From the NCBI GenBank assembly GCA_003152975.1, contig PMBP01000200.1:4272-11913 (forward strand): 7,642 bases of DNA, given 5' to 3'. Positions 1-5,847 of this stretch are shown one piece after another (within the stretch, counting starts at the first letter, position 1; the number at the start of each line of letters is the position of its first letter). The notes below the pieces were generated by a model. The model worked only from the letters and a program-made list of their open reading frames with translations. It was not told the origin of the DNA and did no database searches. Position numbers and translations under genes: made by a program. This DNA comes from Phycisphaerales bacterium (GTDB taxonomy: Bacteria > Planctomycetota > Phycisphaerae > Sedimentisphaerales > Anaerohalosphaeraceae).

Positions 1-931
1 GGGGCAGGTGGAAGTTGGTGATCATGCCCCGGACGATTTTGAATTCGTAGCCGGGCAGGATAAACAGCCGTGTCTGGCCGTGTCCGGCGGCAACTCGGCC
101 GCTTGTCCCGGCCGTCTCCAGCGTCCGCACGGAGGTGGTCCCGACGGCGATGATCCGACGGCCCTGATCGATTGCATCGTTGATGATCGCGGTGTTGGGT
201 TCGTCGATCTGCCAGGTCTCGGAGTGGATTTGGTGTTCTTCCAGCGAATCGGCAGTGACGGGTTTGAAGGTCCCCGCGCCAACATGCAGCGTGACTTGTG
301 CGATCCGCTGGCCCTTGTCGCGGAGGGTTGCCAGCAGCTCGTCGGTAAAGTGCAGGCCGGCCGTTGGGGCGGCGACGGCGCCGGCGGAGGCGGCATAGAC
401 GGTCTGGTATCGCCGCTGGTCCTCTTGATTTTGCGGGTTTTCAGTATCGTATCGCCGCTTGATGTACGGCGGCAGAGGGGCATAGCCGATCCGGCCCAGC
501 AGCGACTCGGCCGGTTCTGTCCCCCCGGCATGCAATCGCCACAGACCCTCCCCCAATCGTTCGACCACCCGCGCGACCGTCGTCACCTGTCCGGTGTGGT
601 CCAGCAGCGAAAGATAATCTCCCGGGCGGACCTTCTGGGCGTTTTTCAGCATCACCTCCCACTGTCCCGGCTGCGGCTCATAGAGAAACAGTCCCTCGAT
701 CCGCCCGCCGCTCGATCGCCGGGCGAAGAATCGGGCCGACAAGACGCGGGTGTTGTTGAGGACCAGGCAATCTGTCGGCTCCAGTAACTCGGCGATCTCG
801 AAGAACCGCCGGTCCGACAGGGCACCGGTCGCGCGGTCCATCACCAACAGCCGCGAATCGCTCCGCCGGTCGGCGGGCTTCTGGGCGATCAGATCCTCGG
901 GCAACGCATAATCCAGTTGGCTGGTCTTCAT
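1..931 (-). CDS. queA: S-adenosylmethionine:tRNA ribosyltransferase-isomerase QueA (3' end cut by window edge)
   Basis: QueA transfers and isomerises the ribosyl group of S-adenosylmethionine onto 7-aminomethyl-7-deazaguanine in tRNA, giving epoxyqueuosine in the cytoplasmic queuosine pathway. The frame is open from ATG at 931 to the window edge and encodes 310 residues; E. coli QueA has about 356, so roughly 45 C-terminal residues are missing. Visible family signatures are NNTRV (residues 59-63), GRIGYAPLPPYIKR (146-159), AAPTAGLHFT (187-196), LHVGAGTFKPV (215-225), TTSVRTLE (265-272) and RGMITNFHLP (301-310). The start is supported because the opening MKTSQLDYALPEDLIAQ lines up with the usual QueA N-terminus (LPEsLIA); the ATG lacks a convincing Shine-Dalgarno sequence. 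It is transcribed away from the small gene at 1189. It is probably a housekeeping gene unrelated to the exported proteins that follow. The identification is secure from the motifs. Confidence 0.96.
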   Translation of the reverse strand, partial: MKTSQLDYALPEDLIAQKPADRRSDSRLLVMDRATGALSDRRFFEIAELLEPTDCLVLNNTRVLSARFFARRSSGGRIEGLFLYEPQPGQWEVMLKNAQKVRPGDYLSLLDHTGQVTTVARVVERLGEGLWRLHAGGTEPAESLLGRIGYAPLPPYIKRRYDTENPQNQEDQRRYQTVYAASAGAVAAPTAGLHFTDELLATLRDKGQRIAQVTLHVGAGTFKPVTADSLEEHQIHSETWQIDEPNTAIINDAIDQGRRIIAVGTTSVRTLETAGTSGRVAAGHGQTRLFILPGYEFKIVRGMITNFHLP

Positions 932-936
932 GCCCG

Positions 937-959
937 AGAGCGTATCACATTCCCGCTCT
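937..959. other. Short inverted repeat just upstream of queA
   Basis: AGAGCG (937-942) and CGCTCT (954-959) form a 6-bp inverted repeat with an 11-base loop, directly upstream of the queA ATG at 931. It would sit in the queA mRNA leader near the ribosome-binding region, where no good Shine-Dalgarno sequence is visible. It could be a leader hairpin or chance; nothing ties it to a known riboswitch class. Confidence 0.2.
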
Positions 960-1045
960 GGAGCAAAGTGCGTGTTGGGCTATTTCAAGAAGCGATTTTG
1001 AGATATCCCAAGCTGTCGGGACCGCGAAGAGTATTTCCACCGTGA

Positions 1046-1073
1046 GGATTTTTCGCATCCTGACGGAAAATCC
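1046..1073. repeat. Inverted repeat in the queA / small-gene divergent region
   Basis: GGATTTTTCG (1046-1055) and CGGAAAATCC (1064-1073) form a 10-bp stem with one G-U wobble around the loop CATCCTGA. No T-run follows on either strand, so it does not look like an intrinsic terminator. It lies between the divergent queA and 65-residue genes and its right arm touches the expected -35 region of the promoter whose -10 box is at 1096, so an operator role is possible. Read on the minus strand, its centre TCAGGAT also occurs in the centre of the inverted repeat at 2961-2985. Confidence 0.4.
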
Positions 1074-1101
1074 GCACAAATCCAACATCAAACCATATAA
1101 T
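1073..1101 (+). promoter_or_regulatory. Putative sigma70-type promoter of the 65-residue gene
   Basis: A perfect TATAAT lies at 1096-1101. Seventeen bases upstream is a poor -35 (CGCACA, 1073-1078; 3 of 6 matches). Transcription would begin near 1108 and leave a leader of about 80 bases before the preferred ATG at 1189. ACGGAAAAT (1063-1071) and ATTTTCCGT (1100-1108) are perfect 9-base inverted copies lying just upstream of the -35 and over the -10/start region, as expected for an operator pair. Confidence 0.45.
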
Positions 1102-1188
1102 TTTCCGTAAACCTAAAGGTAGTGAATCCCGATAGGATTACTGTTGCGGGAAGAGAACACGGAAAAGATGAAACATCAGGATCATAAC

Positions 1189-1386
1189 ATGAACTTGTCG
1201 CTATCCATCGAATCGTTGGCGAACCTCGTCTCCGGGATGACCAAACACGAACTGATCGATCGGCTGCTGCACTATGACGGTCGGCCGCGGCTGGACTTCA
1301 CCGAGTCGTACCTCAAGGGCCAAAGCGACGAGAAGCTGCGGCACATCCTGTTCGCCGCCCTGAGCACCCGCGCCAAGGTCGGCTGA
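1189..1386 (+). CDS. Small conserved-looking protein of unknown function (65 aa)
   Basis: I do not recognise a named family. Three in-frame starts exist: TTG 1144 (80 aa), ATG 1168 (72 aa) and ATG 1189 (65 aa). I prefer 1189 because AGGA lies 7 bases upstream and a hydrophobic helical stretch, MNLSLSIESLANLVSGM, begins there; GGAAGAG about 12 bases before 1168 makes 1168 the main alternative. The protein is charged and probably all helical: TKHELIDRLLHYDG, then RPRLDFTESYLKG, then SDEKLRHILFAAL, a pattern like two helices joined by an extended turn. There is no signal peptide, transmembrane segment or cysteine, so it is likely cytoplasmic. The gene is divergent from queA and convergent with the phosphoesterase gene, with only 8 bases between the stop codons and no terminator there. 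A small nucleic-acid- or protein-binding role is conceivable but unsupported. A promoter with a perfect -10 box argues for a real gene. Confidence 0.72.
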   Translation: MNLSLSIESLANLVSGMTKHELIDRLLHYDGRPRLDFTESYLKGQSDEKLRHILFAALSTRAKVG

Positions 1387-1394
1387 CCATCGGC

Positions 1395-2873
1395 TTACGG
1401 GGTCCCCAGCCAGTATTCCGCCAGCACCAGCAGGTCTTCCAGGTCCACCACCCCCGATCCGTCGAGATCGGACCGCTCACATAGCCCATCGCTCAGGAAG
1501 CACCATTGTCCCCAAACCTGGGATAAAATATCCAAGTCCCGATAATCCGCCGCACAATCGCTCACCAGCGTGCGGCTCGGCGGATCGATGCGAATGTCGG
1601 CCGTCGGATTGAGCGTTCGCAGCGCGGCGACCTGGCGGCAGCGGGCCTGGTCCGAGAGGGGATTGCCCCGCAGATCCAGCAGGGCAAGCTGATCGAGATC
1701 CAACACGGCATCGATCGATTCGATCTGGTTGTCCCGCAGGTCGGCCGTCCGCAGGTTCCGCGCGTACTCCAGACCTTCCAGTTCCCGGATCTGGCTGGCG
1801 TTGGCCGATAATTCCGTCAGTCCCAGCATTTGTTCGGGCGTGGGCCTCTCGATGCCGAGCTGGGTGGCGACGGCCTGCCGCAGGTTGGCGTCCGGGAACG
1901 GCACCGGTCGCGTTTCGGCCCGGTAGCCCCACGAGTCGGCCGCGGAGTAGGCGCCGTTGCCCGGCAATGCATTGTCGCGCTGCATCCAGGTCATGCGGAC
2001 GGCGAGGTCGTTGACATCGACGACGATGTAGCCGAATTCCATCGCGTGGAATTGTTTGATCGGCTTGTAGATGCCGTTGTCGCCGTCGTATTTCGGCGGC
2101 TGGTAGAGCGGGGCCCCGGCGGTGCCGACGACGATCTGCGTGAGGTCATTGGCGGGGTCGCCGTCGCCGTCGTCGATGCGAGCGCGGTTGTAGAAGTGGT
2201 CGTGGGCGCACAGGTTGACCCTTGCGCCGTAGCGGGTCAGCGTTTGCCAGAAGCGGTCGCGGTCCTTGCGGTTGTCGTCGAGGCAGTCGGGGTGAAAGAC
2301 CTTGAAGGCCGGCTCGTGGCCGAAGACGAAGACATGCGGCTGCCGATTGGCCGCCAGCGTCGATTCCAGCCACGGCAGGTTGACGCGGTGGATCGGCTGG
2401 GTCAACTCGCCGCCGTAGTGATCCAGGGCGATAAAAATCGCGTTTTCGTACTGGAGCCAGTAAGTCATGTAGGTTTCGCCGGGCGGGCCGTTGTCCGGGA
2501 GTTTCTGGAGGGGGTATTGATCGGACTGGAAGAAGGTCGGCCAGTAGGTGTCGTGGTTGCCGCGGCAGACCAGCACGCGGATGCTGGCCGCATAGACCGG
2601 CTGCATGATCGCGAGCCACTGGGCATACTGATCGGGCAATGGTTCGGCCAGGGTTCGGCCGCGGACCAGGTCGCCGGTGAACAAGGCGACGGCGGGCTGC
2701 TGGCGGACGATCTCGGCGGCGATTTCGGCCAGGATTGGGGCGTTGATCGCCGTGGTTGTGCTGCGGCTGTCGCCGGTGATGACAAACCGCCACGGTTCGC
2801 CGTGCACGGCAACTCCGTATGCAAGGAATCCCCCCAACAGCAGGGTCACAATGGCTCTGCGGACAATCTCCAA
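1395..2873 (-). CDS. Secreted metallophosphoesterase with leucine-rich repeats and dockerin-like C-terminus
   Basis: A calcineurin-like metallophosphoesterase that should hydrolyse phosphate esters outside the cytoplasm; the substrate is unknown. From TTG 2873 the protein has 492 residues. It has a signal peptide (EIVRRAIVTLLLGGFLAYGV, residues 2-21), then dimetal-site motifs GDSR (34-37), GDLV (67-70), GNHD (105-108), GHEP (185-188) and AHDH (223-226). Motif I has Arg where the classical family has His (GDxH), and the last motif has Ala for Gly; both variants occur in secreted phosphatase relatives. Residues about 325-410 form an internalin-like segment (FPDANLRQAVATQLG, then LRR units ending LLDLRGNPLS). 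The C-terminus (441-492) carries a dockerin-like repeat, DLDGSGVVDLEDLLVLAEYWL. An upstream TTG at 2978 is in frame but lies inside the -35 box of the promoter, so it cannot be used from that transcript; TTG 2873 has AAGGA 9 bases upstream and starts directly at a signal peptide. It is probably monocistronic. Confidence 0.88.
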   Translation of the reverse strand: MEIVRRAIVTLLLGGFLAYGVAVHGEPWRFVITGDSRSTTTAINAPILAEIAAEIVRQQPAVALFTGDLVRGRTLAEPLPDQYAQWLAIMQPVYAASIRVLVCRGNHDTYWPTFFQSDQYPLQKLPDNGPPGETYMTYWLQYENAIFIALDHYGGELTQPIHRVNLPWLESTLAANRQPHVFVFGHEPAFKVFHPDCLDDNRKDRDRFWQTLTRYGARVNLCAHDHFYNRARIDDGDGDPANDLTQIVVGTAGAPLYQPPKYDGDNGIYKPIKQFHAMEFGYIVVDVNDLAVRMTWMQRDNALPGNGAYSAADSWGYRAETRPVPFPDANLRQAVATQLGIERPTPEQMLGLTELSANASQIRELEGLEYARNLRTADLRDNQIESIDAVLDLDQLALLDLRGNPLSDQARCRQVAALRTLNPTADIRIDPPSRTLVSDCAADYRDLDILSQVWGQWCFLSDGLCERSDLDGSGVVDLEDLLVLAEYWLGTP

Positions 2874-2882
2874 TCCGGGTGA

Positions 2883-2893
2883 TCCTTTCCTCC
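2883..2893 (-). promoter_or_regulatory. Ribosome-binding site that decides the TTG start of the phosphoesterase
   Basis: The minus strand reads GGAGGAAAGGA here. The AAGGA part ends 9 bases before TTG at 2873. No ATG or GTG with a comparable site precedes the signal-peptide-like sequence, so this purine tract is the main reason for placing the start at 2873. Confidence 0.6.
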
Positions 2894-2949
2894 GTTGATT
2901 GTTCTTTAACCCTCGACCGAAATGCCCAACAAGGGCGTCCAGTATTCGT

Positions 2950-2978
2950 ATTATATCCGATTTCCGCTTCAGGATCAA
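2950..2978 (-). promoter_or_regulatory. Sigma70-type promoter of the phosphoesterase gene
   Basis: On the minus strand, TTGATC (2978-2973; 4 of 6 matches to TTGACA) is followed by exactly 17 bases and a perfect TATAAT (2955-2950). Transcription would start near 2943, leaving a leader of about 70 bases before the TTG start at 2873. It is the best promoter match in the window. The -35 box is embedded in the inverted repeat at 2961-2985. Confidence 0.65.
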
Positions 2979-2985
2979 GCGGAAA
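2961..2985. promoter_or_regulatory. Perfect 9-bp inverted repeat over the -35 box (candidate operator)
   Basis: TTTCCGCTT (2961-2969) and AAGCGGAAA (2977-2985) are perfect inverted copies separated by CAGGATC. The element covers the -35 hexamer and part of the spacer of the phosphoesterase promoter, a position where a bound dimeric repressor would block RNA polymerase. The arms also resemble the hairpin at 3119-3138 (ATTCCCGC / GCGGAAAT), so it could instead be a decayed member of that repeat family. Confidence 0.45.
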
Positions 2986-3048
2986 GGGGGCCTTTGGCGC
3001 CATTGGCAAGGATATTAAGGCGGCAGCCCCTGGCCGAACGAACCCCGT

Positions 3049-3145
3049 TGTCATGCCGGGCTTGACCCGGCATCCAGAACAACCTAACTGGATTCCGGCC
3101 TGCGCCGGAATGACATAGATTCCCGCTTTCGCGGAAATGACATAG
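3049..3145. repeat. REP-like cluster of three hairpins downstream of the glycosidase gene
   Basis: Three GC-rich hairpins follow one another: ATGCCGGG/CCCGGCAT (3053-3060, 3066-3073), ATTCCGGC/GCCGGAAT (3092-3099, 3104-3111) and ATTCCCGC/GCGGAAAT (3119-3126, 3131-3138). The first two are themselves arranged as an inverted pair, with TGTCAT at 3049 facing ATGACA at 3110 and ATCCAG at 3072 facing CTGGAT at 3088. AATGACATAG is directly repeated at 3109 and 3136, a 27-base period that suggests tandem gain of the last hairpin. This is the widespread REP/MITE-like repeat whose chance translation gives a peptide like NWIPACAGMT. On the minus strand the last hairpin has a GAAA tetraloop and begins 11 bases after the glycosidase stop, so it may also protect the mRNA 3' end or help termination. 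Confidence 0.85.
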
Positions 3146-3149
3146 GGGA

Positions 3150-5819
3150 TTACCGTCGAAGCTGCACGGTAACCTCGAAGGGCAAATCCGGCGGGATATT
3201 CAACGGCTTGTTACCGTCGGCCGTTGACGAGATGATCTGGCCGCCAAGGCGCTCCAGGTGGAGGACGAGCTTGCCTTCGGTGGATCGTTTGGCGAAACGC
3301 AGAGTAATGCGGGCCTGGGTTTCTTCGAAGGCGCAATTCAGGTCAATATCCCCAAATGATGTCGGCATCTTCTCGATGCGGATTTGGCCGCCGGGTTTGG
3401 TCCAGGCCTGCGGCAGGGCCTCAAGCAGGTGCAGCTCGTTGCCGCGCTCCAGGATCAGCAGGTGGCGAACGAGACGAATGAATTCGGCGCTGGCCCAGTT
3501 GTGCGGCATATCGCCGACGAAGTTGGATTTCTCGCCCTTGGGGTTCTGCTCCTCGCGCCAGCACAGAAGGGGGCTGGCGTGGTTGCCGAAGGCGTAGAGC
3601 GTCGCGGCGGCCTTGTCGGCGTGGCCCAGCCACAGGTGGGCGTGGGCGTAGAAGGATGCGGCGTAGTTCCAGATGCCGTCGGCGATCCAGCCGGTGCCGA
3701 AGATCAGGCCCTCGCGCTGGTTGGCGTCGAGCATGGCCATCGTGCCGCGCGTCAGGGCATCGTCGTCGCGATAGATGCGGCCGGGAAAGACCGAGTGCAG
3801 GAAGGCCCAGGCGCCGCGCGGGGGCAGTTGGGGCTGCTCGCCTTTCATCGTGACGGGAACATAGACATTTCCGCTGGTGTCTGTCAGCTTATCGCGGTCG
3901 CGGGCGGTCTCGAAGGCCTTCCAGTAGTCGGCATACTCGGCGGCCCAGGCGTCGGCCTGCGGGCTCTTGCGGGCGCGGGCCATCTCGATGGCGCACTGGA
4001 GGCCGGCCAGCGTCCAATAGACATTCGTGTATTCGCGGTGCGCCCCGCCCAGGCCACCATCGCCAAAGCCGATGGGCATCAGCCCGTAGTTGGCCTGCTT
4101 GGGGTCGCTGCGGGTCAATTGCCGGTAGCGGATGATCTCGGCGACATTGAACTCGACCTTCGGCCAGATGGAAGTCAGCCATGCGTCGTCGCCGGTGAGT
4201 TGCCAGTGGCGCAGGACCATCCAGAGACGAAGCCCGGATTTTTTCGAGAACTCCACGCCGCCGGGGCCGTCGTCTTTGTCGATCTGTAGCTCCAGCCCCG
4301 TGCGGGCCTGTTGCCAGCGGCCCAGGTAGGTTGCGGCTTCGAGCAAAAACGGTCCGTCGGCCGCCCAGGTGCCGCGATAGCAGGTCGGGCCCACCTGAAA
4401 GACGGTGCCGCCGGGGCGATGCTCGCGGGCTTGGTAGATATTACGGATACACGAATCCAGCAATCCCTGCACGGCCGGATCGGGAACACCGATGCGGTCG
4501 TAGGGCAGATTCTGCGATTGCCAGTATTGTTCGGCGGCCGCCAGCAGCGGGGCGGGATCTTCGGGGACATCCACGACCGACGCGGCGCCGCGGAAGAAGG
4601 CGGCCAGCACCGAGACGGGCTTGCCGTTGGCGGCAAAGGTCAATTGAACCGTCTGGCCCTGCGTAGCGCTGGTGGCCGCCGCCAGGGGTTTGGACTTGAA
4701 CTTGCCGGAGAGGATGTCGGCCTCGGTCGGTGAATTGTCTTTATCGAAGACCCACAGGCCAGACAATATCGTGTTCTTGTCCTGGGCCATGTCGGGGGAA
4801 TACACGCCCAGGTCGATTTTGCCGTCGCCGTTGTCGTCGCGGATTTCCAGCAGCACGGCCATCGGCTTGTTGCGGCCGGCGTCGCGGATCACCTCCAGTT
4901 CGCGAACGACCTTGCCCTCGATGCGGATCTCGATGGGCCGGGCGCCGGGTTTGTCGTAGTAACCCTCGATGAAGCCCAGCGCGGCGATATACGATTGTCC
5001 CGCCTTGCCGCGGAACGAATACGCGATCGGCTTGCCGTAGCCGACCATCACATCGCGGAAGAGTTCGGCACAGGGAACCTGCGGGTTGGCCCAGCCGCGG
5101 CTGACCGCGGGGGACTCATCGGTCTTCAGCGGCGAGGCCTCGTCAACGGCATTTCGCAGCGACCGTGGCTGAACATCCGACGGCGCGACGGAAAAGCGGC
5201 AGTACGGTTTATCGTCGCCGATTTTGAAGAGCGTCCGGCCGTCAGGGCCCAGGCGAAAGCGATCATTGGATTCAATGAAAAGGATGATCGGGCGGTTCTC
5301 CGAATCCTTGCCGTTTCGCAGCCACAGGAAATCGACGCGGCGGTCGGTCCAGGGTTTGTCGGCCGGTTGCGGCGCGATGCCCGCCCAGGCCGTCTGGTCG
5401 AGGACCGCGGCGCCTTTGCTCAATCGCGTCTTGACGAAAGGCAGCCGCGGGCTTTGCAGCGATTGCTCGATCCCGGCCTTCTCTTCGCCCTGCAGATCCA
5501 CGAGGATCCGCTCGCCGAAACCCTCGAAGTGCCCTGCGCCGTACTGGTAGTACAGGCCGCCATCGGAGCCGACGATCGACTTGTGCGGATCATCGACCAG
5601 TCCGATGCAGGTCTGCCAGCGCGACGGCGCATAGCGGAAGTCCAGCACCTGCGGCTCGAGGTTGGCGGCGGGTGGTTGGGCTTTTGCGGCCTTGGTAACG
5701 ATGCTCAACTCATAGGGCTCAGACGAAACGGCGATAACCGAGGAGGTCAGGACCAGCGACAGTCCCAGCGTGATTTTCGTTATTGCCCGCAAGGCGTGCG
5801 CGGAGTTGATCCCATCCAT
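3150..5819 (-). CDS. Large secreted protein with predicted six-hairpin glycosidase domain
   Basis: Probably an exported glycoside hydrolase; family and substrate cannot be fixed by eye. The preferred start is ATG 5819 (889 aa), with AAAGGA 9 bases upstream; ATG 5825 has only 3 bases of spacing. A signal peptide spans about residues 13-33 (hydrophobic core ITLGLSLVLTSSVIAV). Residues about 35-420 are a beta-rich N-terminal region with an EF-hand-like loop DDNGDGKIDLG near 328-338. Residues about 424-824 look like an (alpha/alpha)6 barrel: YRGTWAADGPFLLEAATYLGR near 481-501, then GLRLWMVLRHWQLTGDDAWL, GFGDGG, GTGWIADGIWNYAASFYAHA and MPHNWASAEFIRLV, a style seen in GH78-like and related barrels. 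A short beta-rich end follows. Asp488 and Glu494 are candidate acidic active-site residues but this is a guess. The start lies 28 bases after the methyltransferase stop on the same strand, so the two are probably cotranscribed. No dockerin tail is present. Confidence 0.78.
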   Translation of the reverse strand: MDGINSAHALRAITKITLGLSLVLTSSVIAVSSEPYELSIVTKAAKAQPPAANLEPQVLDFRYAPSRWQTCIGLVDDPHKSIVGSDGGLYYQYGAGHFEGFGERILVDLQGEEKAGIEQSLQSPRLPFVKTRLSKGAAVLDQTAWAGIAPQPADKPWTDRRVDFLWLRNGKDSENRPIILFIESNDRFRLGPDGRTLFKIGDDKPYCRFSVAPSDVQPRSLRNAVDEASPLKTDESPAVSRGWANPQVPCAELFRDVMVGYGKPIAYSFRGKAGQSYIAALGFIEGYYDKPGARPIEIRIEGKVVRELEVIRDAGRNKPMAVLLEIRDDNGDGKIDLGVYSPDMAQDKNTILSGLWVFDKDNSPTEADILSGKFKSKPLAAATSATQGQTVQLTFAANGKPVSVLAAFFRGAASVVDVPEDPAPLLAAAEQYWQSQNLPYDRIGVPDPAVQGLLDSCIRNIYQAREHRPGGTVFQVGPTCYRGTWAADGPFLLEAATYLGRWQQARTGLELQIDKDDGPGGVEFSKKSGLRLWMVLRHWQLTGDDAWLTSIWPKVEFNVAEIIRYRQLTRSDPKQANYGLMPIGFGDGGLGGAHREYTNVYWTLAGLQCAIEMARARKSPQADAWAAEYADYWKAFETARDRDKLTDTSGNVYVPVTMKGEQPQLPPRGAWAFLHSVFPGRIYRDDDALTRGTMAMLDANQREGLIFGTGWIADGIWNYAASFYAHAHLWLGHADKAAATLYAFGNHASPLLCWREEQNPKGEKSNFVGDMPHNWASAEFIRLVRHLLILERGNELHLLEALPQAWTKPGGQIRIEKMPTSFGDIDLNCAFEETQARITLRFAKRSTEGKLVLHLERLGGQIISSTADGNKPLNIPPDLPFEVTVQLRR

Positions 5820-5847
5820 GATCATATTTCCTTTCGCTAATGACCGG

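Noticed and set aside
8..787. 259-codon plus-strand frame opposite queA
   Set aside because: Antisense to an unmistakable queA reading frame; no motif or start signal of its own.
932..1188. preQ1 riboswitch in front of queA
   Set aside because: No compact C-rich preQ1 pseudoknot pattern is visible upstream of the queA ATG on the minus strand; only a 6-bp inverted repeat is seen.
1830..2882. 350-codon open frame on the plus strand opposite the phosphoesterase gene
   Set aside because: It is antisense to a gene with clear catalytic motifs, has a Val/Gly/Asp-rich composition typical of a GC-rich shadow frame, and shows no domain, signal peptide or ribosome site.
2874..2978. 35-codon N-terminal extension of the phosphoesterase starting at TTG 2978
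   Set aside because: That TTG is the -35 hexamer of the promoter, would not be in the transcript, and the extension would bury the signal peptide.
2146..3054. 302-codon minus-strand frame overlapping the phosphoesterase start
   Set aside because: Arg/Pro-rich shadow in another frame of the phosphoesterase gene; no domain, and it runs through the promoter and into the repeat cluster.
2819..3118. 99-codon plus-strand open frame ending in the peptide NWIPACAGMT
   Set aside because: Its C-terminal part is the well-known chance translation of the REP-like repeat and the rest crosses the phosphoesterase promoter region.
3049..3145. CRISPR array suggested by closely spaced palindromic repeats
   Set aside because: The units differ in sequence, there are no regular unique spacers, and no cas gene is present; the pattern fits REP-like hairpins.
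3384..4289. 301-codon plus-strand open frame inside the glycosidase-like gene
   Set aside because: Shadow frame of a continuous 889-residue coding sequence; low-complexity Val/Gly/Ala composition and no recognisable motif.
4995..5840. 281-codon plus-strand open frame over the 5' half of the glycosidase-like gene
   Set aside because: Antisense shadow with Arg/Ala/Gly-rich composition; the minus-strand frame has signal peptide, ribosome site and coherent domains.
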